A stretch of DNA of 64,000 bases from Callorhinus ursinus (lineage: Eukaryota > Chordata > Mammalia > Carnivora > Otariidae): NCBI RefSeq assembly GCF_003265705.1, contig NW_020312935.1:4638386-4702385 (forward strand), in the 5' to 3' direction. A program made the translations under genes and the position numbers. The notes beneath the pieces were generated by a model. That model had not been told where the DNA came from. It was given only the letters and a program-made list of their open reading frames with translations, and made no database searches. Shown piece by piece: positions 50,906 through 61,864 of this stretch. How positions within the stretch are numbered: position 1 is the first letter of the stretch; the number at the start of each line of letters is the position of its first letter.

Positions 50906-51654
50906 AGTATCATGTTCCTCTTTGTCACCCTGGGTGTGACCCGGGGTGTGATGGACTGGCTCTTCCTACGCGCAGGCCCTCGGAACGTCACCCCGGCCTT
51001 TCTCTGGCACAATCCTGGACAGCTAGGCCAGGTGGAACCTGCCAGGCCCAGTCCATTCGAGGTTGCTCTGAAAGGCCTGAGGCGGGGGTCTTAGGTGAGA
51101 CACACAGTCCTGAGGCTGCTGGAGGCCCAGGCCCAAGCCCAGGCCCTTGCTGGAAATCTTGGAGCCTTCCAGAACCCTCCAGAGTCCTTCTACCAAGCAA
51201 CTGGCCACAGAGCAGCCGGGGCAGGATTTACAGCACAGAATTCCTCTGTCATTAGGGTCTTTGTTCCTGAGGGTACCTCCGTGATACAGGGGTAACCCGC
51301 CATCAGTCTCTCATTGCAAAAGGGTCAAGACTGATAGCACAGGTTCTACCTCCCAGTTAGCCCTAATTGATTTCACCCAAATTGATTTACTGCTAATGAG
51401 CCTGTTTGTCTCAAGACCCAAACTTCTTTTTTATTAGATTCTCTGGCATCATTAAATCTTCCGACCATCAGGGACTGTCTTAAAACACTATTCTTAAACA
51501 TCACTGCACTCAACACACCCCTATGGTCTGGAAAAGTCAGCAGACCCCCATCAGAGACCAGTTTTCATCCCAGGTGTAGCTAAAAACCCCGTGAGTCTCG
51601 TGGTCATTAAGCTTCCTCAGTGCCCTCACCTGGTCTCGTTGGCCAGGGCTGATG
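50906..51654. other. Unique-looking interval
   Basis: Includes a short CCCAGG/CCCAAG repeat at 51124-51145. Open frames of 60-70 codons on both strands, no domain. Confidence 0.45.
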
Positions 51655-51860
51655 TGGAAAGAATTGGAGTCAGACCTGAGTTTGGATCCCAGCTCTGTCC
51701 CTTTTTAACTGTGTGACCTTCGGCAATTTACCTAACCTCTCTGAACTTTGGTTTCCTCATCTCAAAAAAAAAAAAAAAAAATGAGGCTAACATCCAAAGC
51801 CTTGCTGGGTTATTGTGGGATTACCTGAGATTGAGGTATGCAGTTGGCACTTAATACGTA
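51655..51860 (+). mobile_element. MIR, sense, with A-run insertion
   Basis: 'ggagtcagacctgagtttgg', 'aactgtgtgaccttcggcaa', 'tggtttcctcatctcaaaaa' then 19 A, and 'tattgtgggattacctgaga'. The A-run replaces the tgtaaaatggg part of MIR. Confidence 0.92.
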
Positions 51861-52049
51861 TCAGCTCTCCTTTTCGTTCCTTTCGTCCGCCTGCCAAGGA
51901 GATTAACATTCTGCAGAGACAAGAACAGCCAAGCAACTTTCTCTTAAGGAGGATTTGTATCTTTGTTATTGTTTTTCCTGGAAGGGGATGAACAGGAAAC
52001 TTGGACTGGCAAGAACACCATAGGCTTGGCCCTTTTCAAAGGTATTAAG
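51861..52049. other. No feature recognised
   Basis: Short interval before the CpG-rich tract. Confidence 0.4.
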
Positions 52050-52755
52050 GGGACGTTTCCACGGGGTCTTAACCGCCGTGCGTTATAACGTACTACGCAC
52101 CACGCGTGCTCACCTGGAAAACAGTCCTCCTCGCTCCGTCTGCAGCGCCCCCAAGAGGTGCGAGCCACCATCGCCCCACTCCCCTGGACCCCTCATCGGC
52201 GTGGCCTCCACTTCCGCTCTTGCTCCTCAAAATATGCTTCTCTCCAGGAGGCCAGTTCTAAAACCGCAAACGAGAGGACACCAGACGCCAGCTCTGGGCC
52301 CCGCCGTGCTCTTTCCCCACAGAGCCCACCGCGGTCTGCCCCCCGCCGGCCTCTCCCCTCCTCCTCCCTCCCTCCCCACGCCGGACTGCCTGCGCCTTCC
52401 ACCAGCGCTTCTCTTACCACCCCCCCGCCCCCGCCCCGCGCACCAGTCTGTTCCAGCCTCAAGGCCTGTGCAGCAGGTCTGCCCTCCACCTGGCCCTCGG
52501 AACGTCCTGATGGATGGATGCTTCCTTTTCAATAATCAGGCTTCAGATTCAGGGCCACCTGCTCAGAGAGATCTCTGATCCTGGAGGCGCCGCCGGCACA
52601 TCTATCACTTCGCGCTACTTATTTTCATCCTTGCACTTGTCACTACCTAGAATTCTCTGGTCCCTTGTCTAAGTCTTGTTCACCATGCCCACCCACCCCG
52701 CCCGGGCCCGGCGGCCTAGAACACCGCCTGGCACACGGCAGGTGCGCCACCCGCC
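52050..52755. promoter_or_regulatory. CpG-island-like tract
   Basis: By hand count about 49 CpG in about 700 bases, against a very low density elsewhere. G+C is high throughout. No TATA box, no first-exon candidate and no open frame with a domain (the 166-codon plus frame and 125-codon frame are compositional). A reverse CTCF-core-like gcgcccccaagagg (12 of 14) lies at 52145-52158. The distal part is L2-derived. It could be an orphan CpG island, an unannotated promoter, or GC-biased conversion of an old repeat. Confidence 0.6.
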
Positions 52756-52770
52756 TTTGTTACATAAATG
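52215..52770 (+). mobile_element. L2 3' part, sense, within the CpG-rich tract
   Basis: 'cctcaaggcctgtgcagcag', 'gccacctgctcagagagatc', 'cgcctggcacacggcaggtg' and 'gttacataaatgaacc' follow L2 3' order (…ggcctttgcac…, …acctcctcagagag…, …tgcctggcacatagtagg…, …aataaatgaa). Confidence 0.6.
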
Positions 52771-54369
52771 AACCCTTTTGTCTCACCATCGAGGCATGAA
52801 TCAATGATCTTCAGGATGGTCTCTCTTCAGAGGAGAGCTCCTAATATGTAAGTGTCTAGACAGTCCTTTTATTTTTGGCAATTTTGGCAAAGTGACTTGC
52901 TTCTGGAATTTAACAAAACCAGACAACGCCTGTCTCCCTAGTCTCATCCAAAGCTGTGCCACCTCGTCCAGAATCTGCAGAGACTCTTGCAGTCTGGCCC
53001 CTCCGTAATAACTAGGCACAGATGAGACAGAAGTTTGACAAATCCCGCTGGAATATTCAGCTGCCTGAAAAACTGGACTGGAGCTTCAAGCCAGAGGGAG
53101 CTTGAAGCTAGAGAAGGCCCCCGCTCCTCCGTGGCTGGACACATGGGATTAATTCAAGCAGAACCCAGGCAAGAAATACTGGCCCCTGAGAATGCTAAAG
53201 AAAGGGAATTTTAAGATCCAGACTGAAAAGAAAGCGGGAGTGGAGGGGCGGTGGGGGGAGTAGGAACGACTCACCCTCCTTAATCCAAGGGATCTTAACC
53301 TGCTAGAATTGATACTAAATGTTAAATTGGGGACAGGTGCGTGCGTGCGTGCACATGTGCGTTTTAGGGAGAGGGTCTATGGTTTTTATCAGGGTTGCAG
53401 TAGGATCTGTGCCCCAAAAGTTTAAGAGGCGCAGATCAAGAAGGCATGCAATTAGGTTAAAGAATCATCTCCATCCTAAACATGACCTGAACTGGAACAA
53501 TCACGAGAAAGGAAAAGTGCTTTGTGCTCCAAAGAAAACAACAGCCATTTCCAACAGGAATTGGCTGTCACATTCTCTGAACTTGGAAAAAAAATCAACA
53601 GAGCATCCGCCCAGCCTGCTCAAGGCCCATCCCTTAAGCCCAGGTCTCTGGGGAAGGCAGTGAGCCTTTGTTTTCCAGTCTGTGGGCAACTGGCTAGGCA
53701 AGAAGCCAGAGGGGAGAGACCTCGATGGAAGAAAATACAGAGATGCGCCAAGCTGTGCGGCCTAGAAGCACCCGGAGGTGGACTCTGACTGAATGCCCCA
53801 AGGCCCACGGAGTGAGGAAGAAGGTGCTAGTTACAGACTCCTGATGTCTCGATTTGGCTCCAGGGAGGATGCTGGGCTTGCTTTGCCCTCTGGGTGCTCC
53901 GAGGCACGACCGTATTAGTCACAGGCCTGGGTGCTTTTCCGAGTCAGTTTTGGACTCTTCACGGTTGGCAGGCCTACCTGCAGCCACCCCAGCTATCCGA
54001 CTGGAGCTCCTGCCTGTTCGAGGCGATGTGTCACATCTGGTGTTCAGAAAGAACACTCCCTTCCCCTGGCCCTTCTTGCCTTTGTGAAGGGAGAACCTGG
54101 GACGTGGCAGAAGTCCCAATAAATGCTGGGAGGAGAGCTGTGAGCAGGCAGCAGGCCCCGAGCCAGTGTGCTGTGCCAGCCCTCGGTGTAACCTCCAGGG
54201 AGGGCGCAGTCCACACACGTCCCAGCTTCCGAGGGGCAGGCCCTGGGTGGCAGCCCGCAGCCCTGGCCTCTTCAGGAGTCCCATGGACTCACATTCAGAC
54301 TGGCGTTGTGATTTTTTGATGTTTGTATGTGTTCTATCTTTAATATATCCCAGAGGGGATTCTTGATGT
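52771..54369. other. Unique-looking, GC-moderate interval
   Basis: About 1.6 kb without a named repeat. Overlapping open frames on both strands, including a 214-codon minus frame (53919-54563) that crosses into L2 sequence and lacks any domain I recognise. A GTGCGTGC stretch lies at 53337-53352. Confidence 0.45.
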
Positions 54370-54374
54370 CCTTC

Positions 54375-55135
54375 CCTAAATCTGATTCTCCTCCAAGCTT
54401 CACCATTGCAATACATAGCCCCTTCAGCACCCAGCAGCTCCTCCTTCCCAGCTAAACAGCACCTCCTCCTCCTCCTTGCAAAGACCTTCCCAGGCAGCGA
54501 ATCTAGTGTCGTCATACCCCCCACCCCCCCCACACACCCACACACCAAGATGCTCTCTTTCATGTCAGCCTGTTTGCTGACATGTAAAAGTTACATTCTG
54601 TAACTTTTATTTTTCTGTATGTCTCTCCACTCAAAATGTCAAGTCCATGAGGACCAAGGGTCTTTATTGGCTTCTCCAGAGTCACTCTCCAGCCTTCTCC
54701 CCTGTCCTCTAGGCCTGAGGAGGCTGACGGTGGGGCCTGCGTTGCCCAAGCTCCCAGAAGTCACCAGCAGCAGCCAGGTGAAGGGACGGTGGGTAGGTGG
54801 CCCCTCCCTGCCAGAGCTCCTACGAAGCAGCCTTCTCCTACGGCTCTTGCTGGGTTCCAGCAACGACTTTCCCCCCTTGCCCTCCCAGGCCCCGGGTCGG
54901 AGGCGGGGGATGGCTGTCATCTGTTGCCGACCCTGACATGCTGCGAACAGCCCATTCATGAAACTCTCCTCAGTGACCCATCTTAAATGTGCCACCTGAT
55001 ACCTGACAATGGTTCTGACCAATACAGGGGCCATGTCTAACTCACTGACCAGTGTCTCCCACCAGTGGGCTAAGGGATGTCTGGCATACCTCAGGTACTT
55101 AATACATGGCTTTTGAATAAATGAATGCATAAGGA
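54375..55135 (+). mobile_element. L2-like 3' part, sense, with unassigned insert
   Basis: 'ctgattctcctccaagcttc', 'aacttttatttttctgtatg', 'caagtccatgaggaccaagg' and, after about 300 unassigned bases, 'ggtacttaatacatggcttt' and 'tgaataaatgaatgcataag' follow L2 3' order. The 163-codon minus frame across it is a by-product. Confidence 0.55.
54516..54546 (+). repeat. C-rich run
   Basis: accccccaccccccccacac followed by CA-rich text. The minus strand carries G-runs of 6 and 8, which could form a G-quadruplex. Confidence 0.9.
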
Positions 55136-55725
55136 TACTACGTTTTTATTTACATTTTTATTAAGATAGAATTCATATACCATAAAACACCCTTCTAATG
55201 TCTCTAACTCAGTGGTTTTTAGTTTATTCACAAGCTTGTGAGACCATCATCACTAATTCCAAAACATTTTCTCATCACTTCAAAAAGAAACCCTGCACCC
55301 ATCAGGGTCTCTCCCTGTTTCCCCCTCCCCCCACCCCGCCCCTGGCAACCACCATCTACTTTCTGTATACATTTGTCCATTCTGGACACTTCCTATAAGC
55401 GGAATTATGTAGTTATGTGGCTTTCTGTGCCTGCTTCTTTCACTTAGCATCATGTTGCCACATGTAGCAATATTTCATTCCTCTTTATGCTGAATAATCT
55501 ATCCTGTTGTCTGGAGAGACCACATCTTATGCACTCATTCATCAGTTGAAGGCGGTTTCTGGCTTTTGGCTATTATGAATAATGCTGCTATAAACATTCA
55601 TGTACAAGTTTTTGTGTGAATATATGTTTTCAGTTCTCTTGGGTAGAAACCTCGGAGTGGAATTTCTTGGTCACGTGGTAACCCTACGTTGAAGTTTTTG
55701 AGGAAAGACACTTTGTTTTAAATCT
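55135..55725 (-). mobile_element. LINE-1 3'-UTR, antisense
   Basis: 'tagaattcatataccataaa', 'ctggcaaccaccatctactt', 'ggaattatgtagttatgtgg', 'ctattatgaataatgctgct' and 'tcagttctcttgggtagaaa' give the full antisense 3' order, parallel to 36835-37385. Confidence 0.95.
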
Positions 55726-55779
55726 CCCCACGGCCCCCAGCACTGCACAGCAATCTCTTCAGCCTGTGGCCCCAGGTAT

Positions 55780-56410
55780 TGGCATCGGCCTGGAGAACCC
55801 AAACTGACAAGGATGTGGAGCAAAGGGGGTCTCAAACACCGTAGGTCCATGGCAGGTATGCACCCACAAGACGTTCTTGCACACCTGCACCAGGATATTC
55901 AAACAAGGATGCTCAAAGCAACATCACTGGCCGAACATCGGGGATAACCTAATGCTCATTACCAGTAGCATGGACAATACATTGTGGGAGAAAGAAAGAA
56001 AATAAATGGATTACGGCTATATGTAACAGCATAGAGGAACCTCACAAACACAGTGGAGGAAAAAAAAAAACACAAGTTACAAAAGAATATGAACAGTTTC
56101 ACTTACAAGAAGTTCCAAAACAAGTAAAACTAAATCATGTAGTTTAGGGATGCATATGTAGGTGGAAAAACTATTAAAAACCGTTTCAACGGCAAACAGG
56201 ATATTGGTTGCCCTTGGCAGGGAGACGCGGTGGGGAGAGGCTCAGGAAGGTCTGAGCGGCAGCCCGTTGTGTGGTTCCTGTCCTGGGTGAGATACATCAA
56301 GGTTCACGTGGAGTTATTTTTTTTTTCACGTGGAATTATTTTTAACTGTACGTAGGTACTGACTGACCCATGCACTATTCTGAAGGTTTTATTTCACCAT
56401 TTAAAGCATA
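55780..56410 (+). mobile_element. LINE-1 3'-end, sense
   Basis: 'actgacaaggatgtggagca', 'gctcaaagcaacatcactgg', 'ggattacggctatatgtaac', 'agaggaacctcacaaacaca' and 'ggatattggttgcccttggc', in sense order. It is head-on to the antisense LINE-1 at 55135. Confidence 0.88.
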
Positions 56411-56424
56411 GACAGAACAGAGCC

Positions 56425-56625
56425 TCAGTCTAGATGTCAGGAGACCCGGATTCCAGGTCAGCTCGACAGTGCGAGAGCTGTGTGACACGAGACAAATGAT
56501 CTCATCTCTCTGCCTCAACTTTTGTCTAATATGGGATGATAATAACTGCCACTTATTCAGGGCTTCCTATTCCTAGGCACCATGCTAAGTGCTGTTACAT
56601 ATGTTATCAGTGGTTATTATGTGTC
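56425..56625 (+). mobile_element. MIR, sense, joined to an antisense MIR/L2-like end
   Basis: 'gtcaggagacccggattcca', 'gtgtgacacgagacaaatga' and 'tgggatgataataactgcc' are sense MIR. 'caccatgctaagtgctgtta' onward reads as antisense. Confidence 0.72.
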
Positions 56626-57139
56626 CCTTGGCCCGAAGCCAGGCTAAGCTGAAAGTCTTACAAGGGTGCAGAAATCACCTACAGAAGCTGAGGGCAGGGC
56701 GCAGCCAGGGGAGACTCTGGCAACTCGGTCTCTCATGGCTGCCTTTCTCTCCGTAATTATTGCATTCTTCTCTTTTGCTTTAAACTGCATCGCAGCCCAC
56801 CTGTGAGGAAACGACCACCCACAACTCTCAGGTTTTTATCTTCTCCGTTCAAGACACCGGCCAGACCCGACTCTCAGTGCAAATTACAAGTTCCCTGGAG
56901 AGAGAATTCTTACTGCTTTAGCTTGGATGCAGTGCCCACCCCTGACCCAGTCACCTGTGGCAAAGGGGCAGAGTCACACTATGCAAAATGCCTGCTAGGG
57001 ACAACCATCATAAAACTAAACGGGACTATGGGTTGTTGGCAGTCGGCCCATGGAAATCTAATTCTGTAAGGGTGTCAGTTTCTCAAAGAGAGGGAAGAGA
57101 TAGTGGAAGAACAGACAATCCTGATGTCAACTGTTATTT
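56626..57139. other. No feature recognised
   Basis: Half a kilobase of unique-looking sequence. The 88-codon plus frame at 56803 has no domain. Confidence 0.45.
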
Positions 57140-57221
57140 AATCTACTCTTTATAACAACCCAATGAGATAATGTTGATATCCCCATTTTAAAGATAAAGA
57201 GACTGAGAATCAGATAGGACC

Positions 57222-57598
57222 CAGGGTTTCTCAAGACACCACTCAAATTTTGGACTGAACAATTCTTTGTGGTGGGGGGATGTCCTGTGCATTGCAGGAT
57301 GTTTAGCAGTAATCCTGGCCTCCACCCACTTGATGCTAATGGCACTCCTCCAGTGGTGACGAGCAAAAATATCTCCATGGGGGGCACCCGGGTGGCTCAG
57401 TCAGTTAAGCATCTTGCTTCGGCTCAGGTCATGATCTCAGGGTCCCAGGATCGAGCCCCGCGTCAGGCTCCCTGCTCAGCAGGGAGTCTGCCTCTCCCTT
57501 TCCCTCTGTGCTCTCTCTAGCTCTTTCTCTTTCAAGTAAATAAAATCTTTTAAAAAAAATCTCTAGATTGCAAAATGTCCCCTGAAATGGAGAACCAC
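57222..57598 (-). mobile_element. Old MER-type DNA transposon remnant, copy 3, split by a SINE
   Basis: 'cagggtttctcaagacacca' start, 'ggatgtcctgtgcattgcag', 'gatgctaatggcactcctcc', then after the SINE 'gcaaaatgtcccctgaaatg' and gagaaccacc end. The terminal gtttctcaa / gagaaccac pair is hAT-like. Same family as 8006 and 13262. Confidence 0.75.
57379..57560 (+). mobile_element. Can-SINE, long form, innermost layer
   Basis: ggggggcacccgggtggctc head, 'gatctcagggtcccaggatc', AAGTAAATAAAATC tail. Probable TSD aaaaatatctccat against aaaaaaaatctctag. Confidence 0.95.
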
Positions 57599-57690
57599 CA
57601 ACACAGGCTAACTAGATTGCACAGCAGCCCTCCACTAGTAAGACAGAGGCAGGAATCAAACCCAGGTCTCAATAACTTGAGAGCCTTCCC

Positions 57691-58599
57691 TTAGTCACTG
57701 TCTCTCCAAGGATCAGATCTAACTTACCTCCCTCACAAAGTGGTAATGAGGATATGATGATGAGAGAGCACCCTGAAGTTAGGTGGAACGTATTGTCTCC
57801 GCATTCTTTTTGTGCTTCCAGTTCTGTGGATCGATGTGGCTGCTCAAACAGCACAGGACTCTACATTTCTCAGGAACTTGAATTCCAAGGGCCTGACCAT
57901 TAACCAACCATACTCCCCGTTTAGTTTCATGATGGAATTCCTCTTCAAATCCTCTCCTTCCTGAAGACTGGTATTCTCAGAGTCTTGCTTGTCACATGGT
58001 CAATTCCACTCTCTATCCAACCTATGATTTGTGATAACTTTCCTTAGCTAGTTTTCTAGAAGAGTCAAGTCCTTCTCCAGATAATTGGTCCCCAACGTCC
58101 ATATATTCTTCTTCTACCAAAAACAAAAACAAAAAACCCTGACGAAGCATGTTACATCTCTTCCTCCATGAACTGGAGATCTCAATAACCTCAGGTGCAT
58201 GAGGTCTGTAAGTGCATTCTTTCAAACCCAGTGGTTTCCTTGGAGTGGACCCCTGGTAACTCAAAGGCCTCTCTGAGAATGTGACTTGACAAAGCGCTTC
58301 ATTGACTGACTAATCTGTTAGTTTTTATTCAGGTTTCTCATATTCCTTGTGACTGAATTCTAAAAATGATGAAGTCTTTCATTTGCAAGGCTTTGAGGCT
58401 CTCCCATCCGAACCAAAAAGGAAAACATTTTGGCTGAGATTAGAGGAGGTTGGCCACACACTAGCGACAGCAGGTCTTTACGGTGAGCTTCTGGAAGTTT
58501 ATGAAAGAAAGCATGTCCCTAGCTTAATTTGGCTCCTCCTAAAATGACCACAATATGTCATTCATATCCATCCAGTCAAGATATAGCTTGTTTGGAGGC
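57691..58599. other. Unique-looking, no feature recognised
   Basis: About 0.9 kb without a named repeat or credible open frame. Confidence 0.45.
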
Positions 58600-58850
58600 C
58601 GGGTTACAATGTAATATTTTTTAGTAAACTTTTTAAGTTGAAGTACAACTTACATGCAGAAAGGCACACAAATCACAAATACATAGTCTGATGAATTTAT
58701 CTTAAAGTACACACACCCATATAACCACCACCCAGGTCAAGAAAGCACTAGCATTCCAGAAGCCCCCTCAGAATCCTCTTCCGGTCACTATCCCAACCCT
58801 CTCCCTAAATGTAACCACTATAATTTTAATCTTAGGACCTCCATATTTTT
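58600..58850 (-). mobile_element. LINE-1 3'-end, antisense
   Basis: 'gaagtacaacttacatgcag', 'ccatataaccaccacccagg', 'cttccggtcactatcccaac', in antisense order. Close relative of 27470-27600 within the long LINE-1. Confidence 0.85.
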
Positions 58851-58929
58851 TATGTGTCTGATGGCCCAGATAATTATCTCTGGAGGCCAAGGTTAATCAG
58901 AAGCTGGGAGGATTGTTTCCCCATGAGTC

Positions 58930-59290
58930 ATTCTTAAGAATAGCTCATCAGTGAGGATGCTTCCAGCTGCAAGTAATAGAAACTTCAACTCAAACCGCTT
59001 ACACAATAAGAAAATTTATGATCTCCACATAAATGGGAGTCCTGCTGTAGAGTGAGCTTCAGGGTTAATTGAATCGGCGCTTTCAATCAACAAAGTCCCG
59101 TGTTCTTCCCATCTCTCAGCTGTCTTGGTGTTTGCCTCATTCTCAGGCTGGTAACAGGACAACGCGGCACTTCTTTCTGTGACTCTCTCTTTGGAGAGGA
59201 ACTTCTTCCAGAGTCTCAACCTACTGGTAAGGATTTGGTCACATGTGCAACCAATCAGACCAGGAGACAGGATTGCCCAGTTGCCTTAGA
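58930..59290 (+). mobile_element. Ancient dispersed repeat, second copy
   Basis: 'cagctgcaagtaatagaaac', 'cttcaactcaaaccgcttac', 'cttcccatctctcagctgtc' and 'gcaaccaatcagaccaggag' follow the same order as 19665-20215. Name not assigned. Confidence 0.5.
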
Positions 59291-60770
59291 TTTATATGGC
59301 ATGAGATGGAGGTTGAGAAGTCCACTCCAATGCTCCCATGGAACACCAGGTAGTACTCATGGAAAATGTCGGGCCCGACTCATCTATAAACATGCTTTAT
59401 AATGCTAAATGGTAACAAGGGTTATAAAAAGTGGAGGTTTGTGGCTGGACGTACTGGTAAAGATTCAAGGTTACAGGTAAGTAACTCTCTGTGAGGAAAG
59501 AATAAATTGACCGTGGCAAAATAAACACAGCAGCTCTTGCCCTCTCTCTCCTCTGAGCGTCAGTGATCCTTCCTCTCTGAATTGCCTGCTTGGGCACTGA
59601 GTCATAAACATCATTTAAAAAGTCACTGGGATGGTGTCTGTTACCAGTTATGTTAATCATAAGACATAATGTTTCAGTATACACTTAGGACAAATCCCAC
59701 TTCATTATAAATCACATGATGGCGAGCAGTACAAACATGGGGCGTGCTATTTAAATGCTACCAGGTGTGTGAGTCACGGCTCCTCAAAGGACTCCTTCAG
59801 TTACCCTGACAATACCCAACAGCCATTCAGTCCTCCTAGAAGTTTGAATATTCTCTATGTTAAAATCCCAATTTTAAAATAAATACTATAAATGAGTCAT
59901 ACGTACATATGTCTTGGTATTCATTTGCATAAAGTAGTTGGAAATGTAACATTTTGACATCCCCTTTAACACTGTGCTAGTCACATATTATTAGAACACC
60001 GGTGAATACCTGTGCCGGAATCCATCACCAAAGATCTGGGTAGGCAAGCCATATGCATCAGTGAAAAACAATCATAACAATGATGTACAATAGTCATATT
60101 TTTTGTGTTAAATGGTAAAATGTGTATGTCTGTGGGTGGTATGACAAACAGTAGATAGATTTCAAAGATAAGGTATTACACTGGATATGTATGTACATTT
60201 TACACAAGTAAGTATACGTACACCAATAATTTTACATTTTGTAAAGAAAAAAGGGTCTCTAAATAATCATTCATAGTGGATAAATACACAACTGATATTA
60301 TTCTCAGCACCAAGGAAGAATGAATACAAGGGCAATTCCAATTGAAGAGTACAAAATCCAGCATATCCTTCAGAAAAATACATACCACAAAACTAATAGA
60401 CTTGGAAGACATTTTTTCATAAATGTTTCTAATTTTATCTGCTACTGTATTTATAAGGCAACATACCAGCACAAATATTGTAATATCTAAATGTACATTC
60501 TAATTTGGGAAAGTACATCAAACACTGGGCCCTAATGGGCCTAACCTCCCCCTCCCCGTTTCAGAAAATGTATTCTTTTTCACTAAAATAGAAATATAAT
60601 ATCCTGTGATCATCAGTCACTTTAAATGTGTTTTATATCCAACAGCCTTCCAATAACCCCTGGATGTTCCAATGTCCGTTCTTGTTAGAATTCCAGTTCT
60701 TTCTCAAGAATAACATATGAGGCATATATATTTTACTATTCCTTTGTATGTCAACTGGGAATGTGTCTTT
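59291..60770. other. AT-rich, apparently repeat-free tract
   Basis: About 1.5 kb without a Can-SINE, LINE-1 or MIR I can recognise. 59870-60760 is AT-rich with no long low-complexity runs. A 90-codon minus frame (60200-60472) matches nothing. Composition resembles a 3' UTR or a conserved non-coding block, but nothing in the sequence proves either. Confidence 0.45.
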
Positions 60771-60771
60771 T

Positions 60772-60946
60772 TAAAAATTTTATTTATTTGAGAGAGAGAG
60801 ATCGTGAGCACGGGGGGGAGGGGGAGAGGGAGAAGCAAACTCCCCACTGAGCAAGGAGTCCGACACATGGGGCTTGATCCCAGGGCCTAGAGATCATGAC
60901 CTGAGCCAAAGGCAAACACTTAACCGACTGACTCACCCAGGCGCCC
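60772..60946 (-). mobile_element. Can-SINE, minus strand
   Basis: 'aaaaattttatttatttgag', AG-rich tract, end actcacccaggcgccc. A 9-bp TSD gtgtctttt at 60763-60771 and 60947-60955. Confidence 0.94.
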
Positions 60947-60995
60947 GTGTCTTTTATGTATAATTCCAAACTACCCCAGTTTGATTTTTGGCCTC

Positions 60996-61214
60996 TTTTT
61001 TTAAGATTTATTTATTTTAGAGAAAGAGAGAGAGAGAGAACACAGGCGTGCTCACGCAAGTGGGGGAGGGTCAAAGGGAGAGGAAGAAAATCCCAAGCAG
61101 ACTCCCCATTAAGCACAGAGCTGGAGGCAGGGCTCGATCTGATGACTCTTAGATCGTGACCTGAGCCAAAACCAAGAGTCCAATGCTTAACCGACTTAGC
61201 CACCCAAGCGCCCC
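60996..61214 (-). mobile_element. Can-SINE, minus strand
   Basis: 'ttttttaagatttatttatt', AG-rich tract, 'gcagggctcgatctgatgac', end gccacccaagcgcccc. Only 50 bases from the previous minus-strand copy. Confidence 0.93.
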
Positions 61215-61374
61215 TAGGTTAGGCCTTTTGGAAAGAAGCTGAGTATTCCACGATGCCAAGATCCAACAGAGTCATCTAATGAGGATCCCAAATGATATAA
61301 AGAAGACTGTTAGTTTGTCCTACAAAGGTCAGATCAAGGCTGTAGATTTTAAGAAGAATGCTCTTTTCTGCACA

Positions 61375-61388
61375 CCAGCAGAGGGCAC
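61375..61388 (+). promoter_or_regulatory. CTCF-type core motif
   Basis: ccagcagagggcac fits the degenerate CTCF core CCASYAGRKGGCRS at all 14 positions. It lies in the only stretch without a recognised repeat (61215-61435) between a Can-SINE and a Tigger-like element. Binding is inference. Confidence 0.5.
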
Positions 61389-61435
61389 ATTTTCTATTTC
61401 CCCAGACAGCAGTTCCCCCTTCTTGGCAAGTAAGT

Positions 61436-61850
61436 TTCAAGATCCCCAGAGGATGCCTGAAACTGCAGATAATAACAAACCCTACATGTTTTTTCCTATA
61501 CTACGTACCTATAATTTATGAATTAGGCACAGCAAGAAATTAACAATAGCTAATAATAAAAAAAGCAATTTAAACAATCAACTGTAAAAAAATTATGGGA
61601 ATGGGGTCTCTCTCTCTCAAAATATCTTACTGTACTTTACACACCCTTCTTCTTGTGATATGATGATAAAATGCCTACATGATGAGATGAAGTGAGGTGG
61701 ATGACATAGTCGTGGTGACATAGGTTAGGTTACAACTGACCTTCTGACCCTACCTCAGAAGCAGGATCATCTGCTTCCTGACCGCAGTTGACCGTGGGTA
61801 ACTGAAACCGCAAAAAGGGAAACCACAGAGAAGGCGGCGGGGGTGGGGAC
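61436..61850 (-). mobile_element. Tigger-like (TcMar) MER DNA transposon
   Basis: 'ccccagaggatgcctgaaac', 'ttcctatactacgtacctat', 'aattaggcacagcaagaaat', 'ggtctctctctctcaaaata', 'cttcttgtgatatgatgata' and 'ccgtgggtaactgaaaccgc' match, in order, a non-autonomous Tigger-type element. Ends are eroded and no transposase remains. Confidence 0.85.
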
Positions 61851-61864
61851 AGCTATAACTACTC

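Larger units (their letters stand above)
57140..57690 (-). mobile_element. MIR, antisense, outer layer of a three-level nest
   Basis: Left part 57140-57221 ('taacaacccaatgagataat', 'ccccattttaaagataaaga'); right part 57600-57690 ('gtaagacagaggcaggaatc', 'aaacccaggtctcaataact'). Split by a MER-type element. Confidence 0.75.

Noticed and set aside
52078..52578. 166- and 125-codon proline/serine-rich frames
   Set aside because: Composition follows the CpG-rich tract, both strands are open in several frames, and there is no domain.
53919..54563. Longest open frame, minus strand, 214 codons
   Set aside because: No domain I recognise. It overlaps long frames on the other strand, crosses into L2-like sequence and a C-rich run, and has no supporting splice or promoter context. 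Judged chance in GC-richer DNA.
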